Below, piece after piece: positions 63,635-64,000 of a stretch of 64,000 nucleotides of DNA. The notes under the pieces were generated by a model, which saw only the letters and a program-made list of their open reading frames with translations, made no database searches and had not been told where the DNA came from. How positions within the stretch are numbered: position 1 is the first letter of the stretch; each line of letters opens with the position of its first letter. The stretch is from NCBI GenBank assembly GCA_002293475.1, contig DBDG01000059.1, positions 58,523 through 122,522 of the forward strand. The letters are read 5' to 3'. This DNA comes from Lachnospiraceae bacterium UBA938 (GTDB lineage: Bacteria > Bacillota > Clostridia > Lachnospirales > Lachnospiraceae). Position numbers and translations under genes: made by a program.

Positions 63635-64000
63635 ATGAAAGAGAAAAAAATACAGATAGCAACAAAAGAAGCAAACGTCTTCGCTTCTTGATCAATGTAC
63701 CTGTAGGTGTTTTGTTAGGCGGCACCTTTGCTATCTTATTTATCGGCGAGGGAATAACATTCGGATTACCGGAATTGTTTTTACTTTTCTTAACACTCTA
63801 TTTCGACTTTGCAGTTCAGGTACTGATACATGAAGCCGGGCATCTGATTGCCGGAATTATAAGCGGTTATGAGTTTGTGTCGTTCCGGATATTTAGTATA
63901 ACCTTTATCAAAGAAAACGGCAGGCTAACCAAGAAGAAGTTTTCTTCTGCGGGCACAGTCGGCCAGTGCCTGATGGTAATGCCACACAGAGACACCAAAT
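63635..64000 (+). pseudogene. M50-type membrane metalloprotease, frame broken at a poly-A tract; 3' end outside window
   Basis: A membrane protein with HEAGH (codons from 63829) in the segment VLIHEAGHLIAGIISG, the zinc site of M50/site-2 protease-like families. The coding frame (NTDSNKRSKRLRFLINVPVG onward) has no ATG of its own. ATG 63635 reads into it only if the A7 tract at 63644-63650 had one more A. As sequenced, the ATG frame stops at about 63689. It could be a real frameshift, slippage-controlled expression, a TTG start near 63688, or a sequencing error. The gene continues past the window. Confidence 0.6.

Overview
The window looks like the chromosome of a low-to-mid GC member of the Clostridia, most likely a gut Lachnospiraceae-type Firmicute. 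The evidence is the infC-rpmI-rplT operon with a long leader and an ATT-started infC, pyrBI with a zinc regulatory subunit, TIGR03905 and DUF1540 proteins, a YesM/YesN-type two-component pair, and strong GGAGG ribosome binding sites. Taxonomy is inferred from gene content only.

Region 1 (1-21424) is the right-hand part of a biosynthetic operon: two ABC exporter half-transporters (the first cut by the window edge), an NRPS with a C-A-PCP module (glycine-type adenylation code) ending in half of a condensation domain, a free-standing malonyl transferase, a 3100-residue polyketide synthase with two KS-DH-KR-ACP modules and no AT or TE (a trans-AT architecture), an alpha/beta-hydrolase with a Cys in the nucleophile elbow, and a NodB-type deacetylase. 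A strong terminator closes it. The assembly line would extend glycine by two unsaturated C2 units.

Region 2 (21425-26950) is housekeeping: SEC-C protein, thrS, DUF1540, infC-rpmI-rplT, a hotdog thioesterase and tRNA-Pro(AGG). Region 3 (26926-29938) is a decayed integrative element inserted at the tRNA-Pro 3' end. It has direct-repeat att sites, a broken integrase, a broken P4/D5-type primase-helicase, and an apparently intact type I toxin/antisense-RNA unit.

Region 4 (30060-36176) holds tRNA-Ala(CGC), small conserved proteins, an HPr paralogue lacking its phosphorylation residues, pyrBI, an internally deleted nitroreductase, a PH-domain protein, a MATE exporter and a CmpB-like membrane protein. 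Region 5 (36177-40571) is a folate operon: folC, folE, an HD-domain protein, folP and a folB-folK fusion. Region 6 (40572-42700) is an AT-rich island with a secreted protein and a lipoprotein of unknown function.

Region 7 (42773-60962) is a beta-glucan (laminarin-type) utilisation locus: sugar-binding lipoprotein and two permeases, a secreted GH16 glucanase, a second binding protein, sensor kinase and AraC-type regulator, a GH161/GH94-like phosphorylase and a GH30 hydrolase. It is interrupted by two inverted copies of a ~240-bp palindromic element flanking a PPC-repeat gene with an in-frame amber codon. Region 8 (61015-64000) has a DUF1538 membrane protein, a tandem P-II-like protein behind a 10-bp tandem repeat, and the start of an M50-type metalloprotease whose frame is broken at a poly-A tract.

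A recurring theme is short tandem repeats (9-14 bp) just upstream of genes and an 18-bp repeat inside the PKS, suggesting a genome prone to replication slippage.
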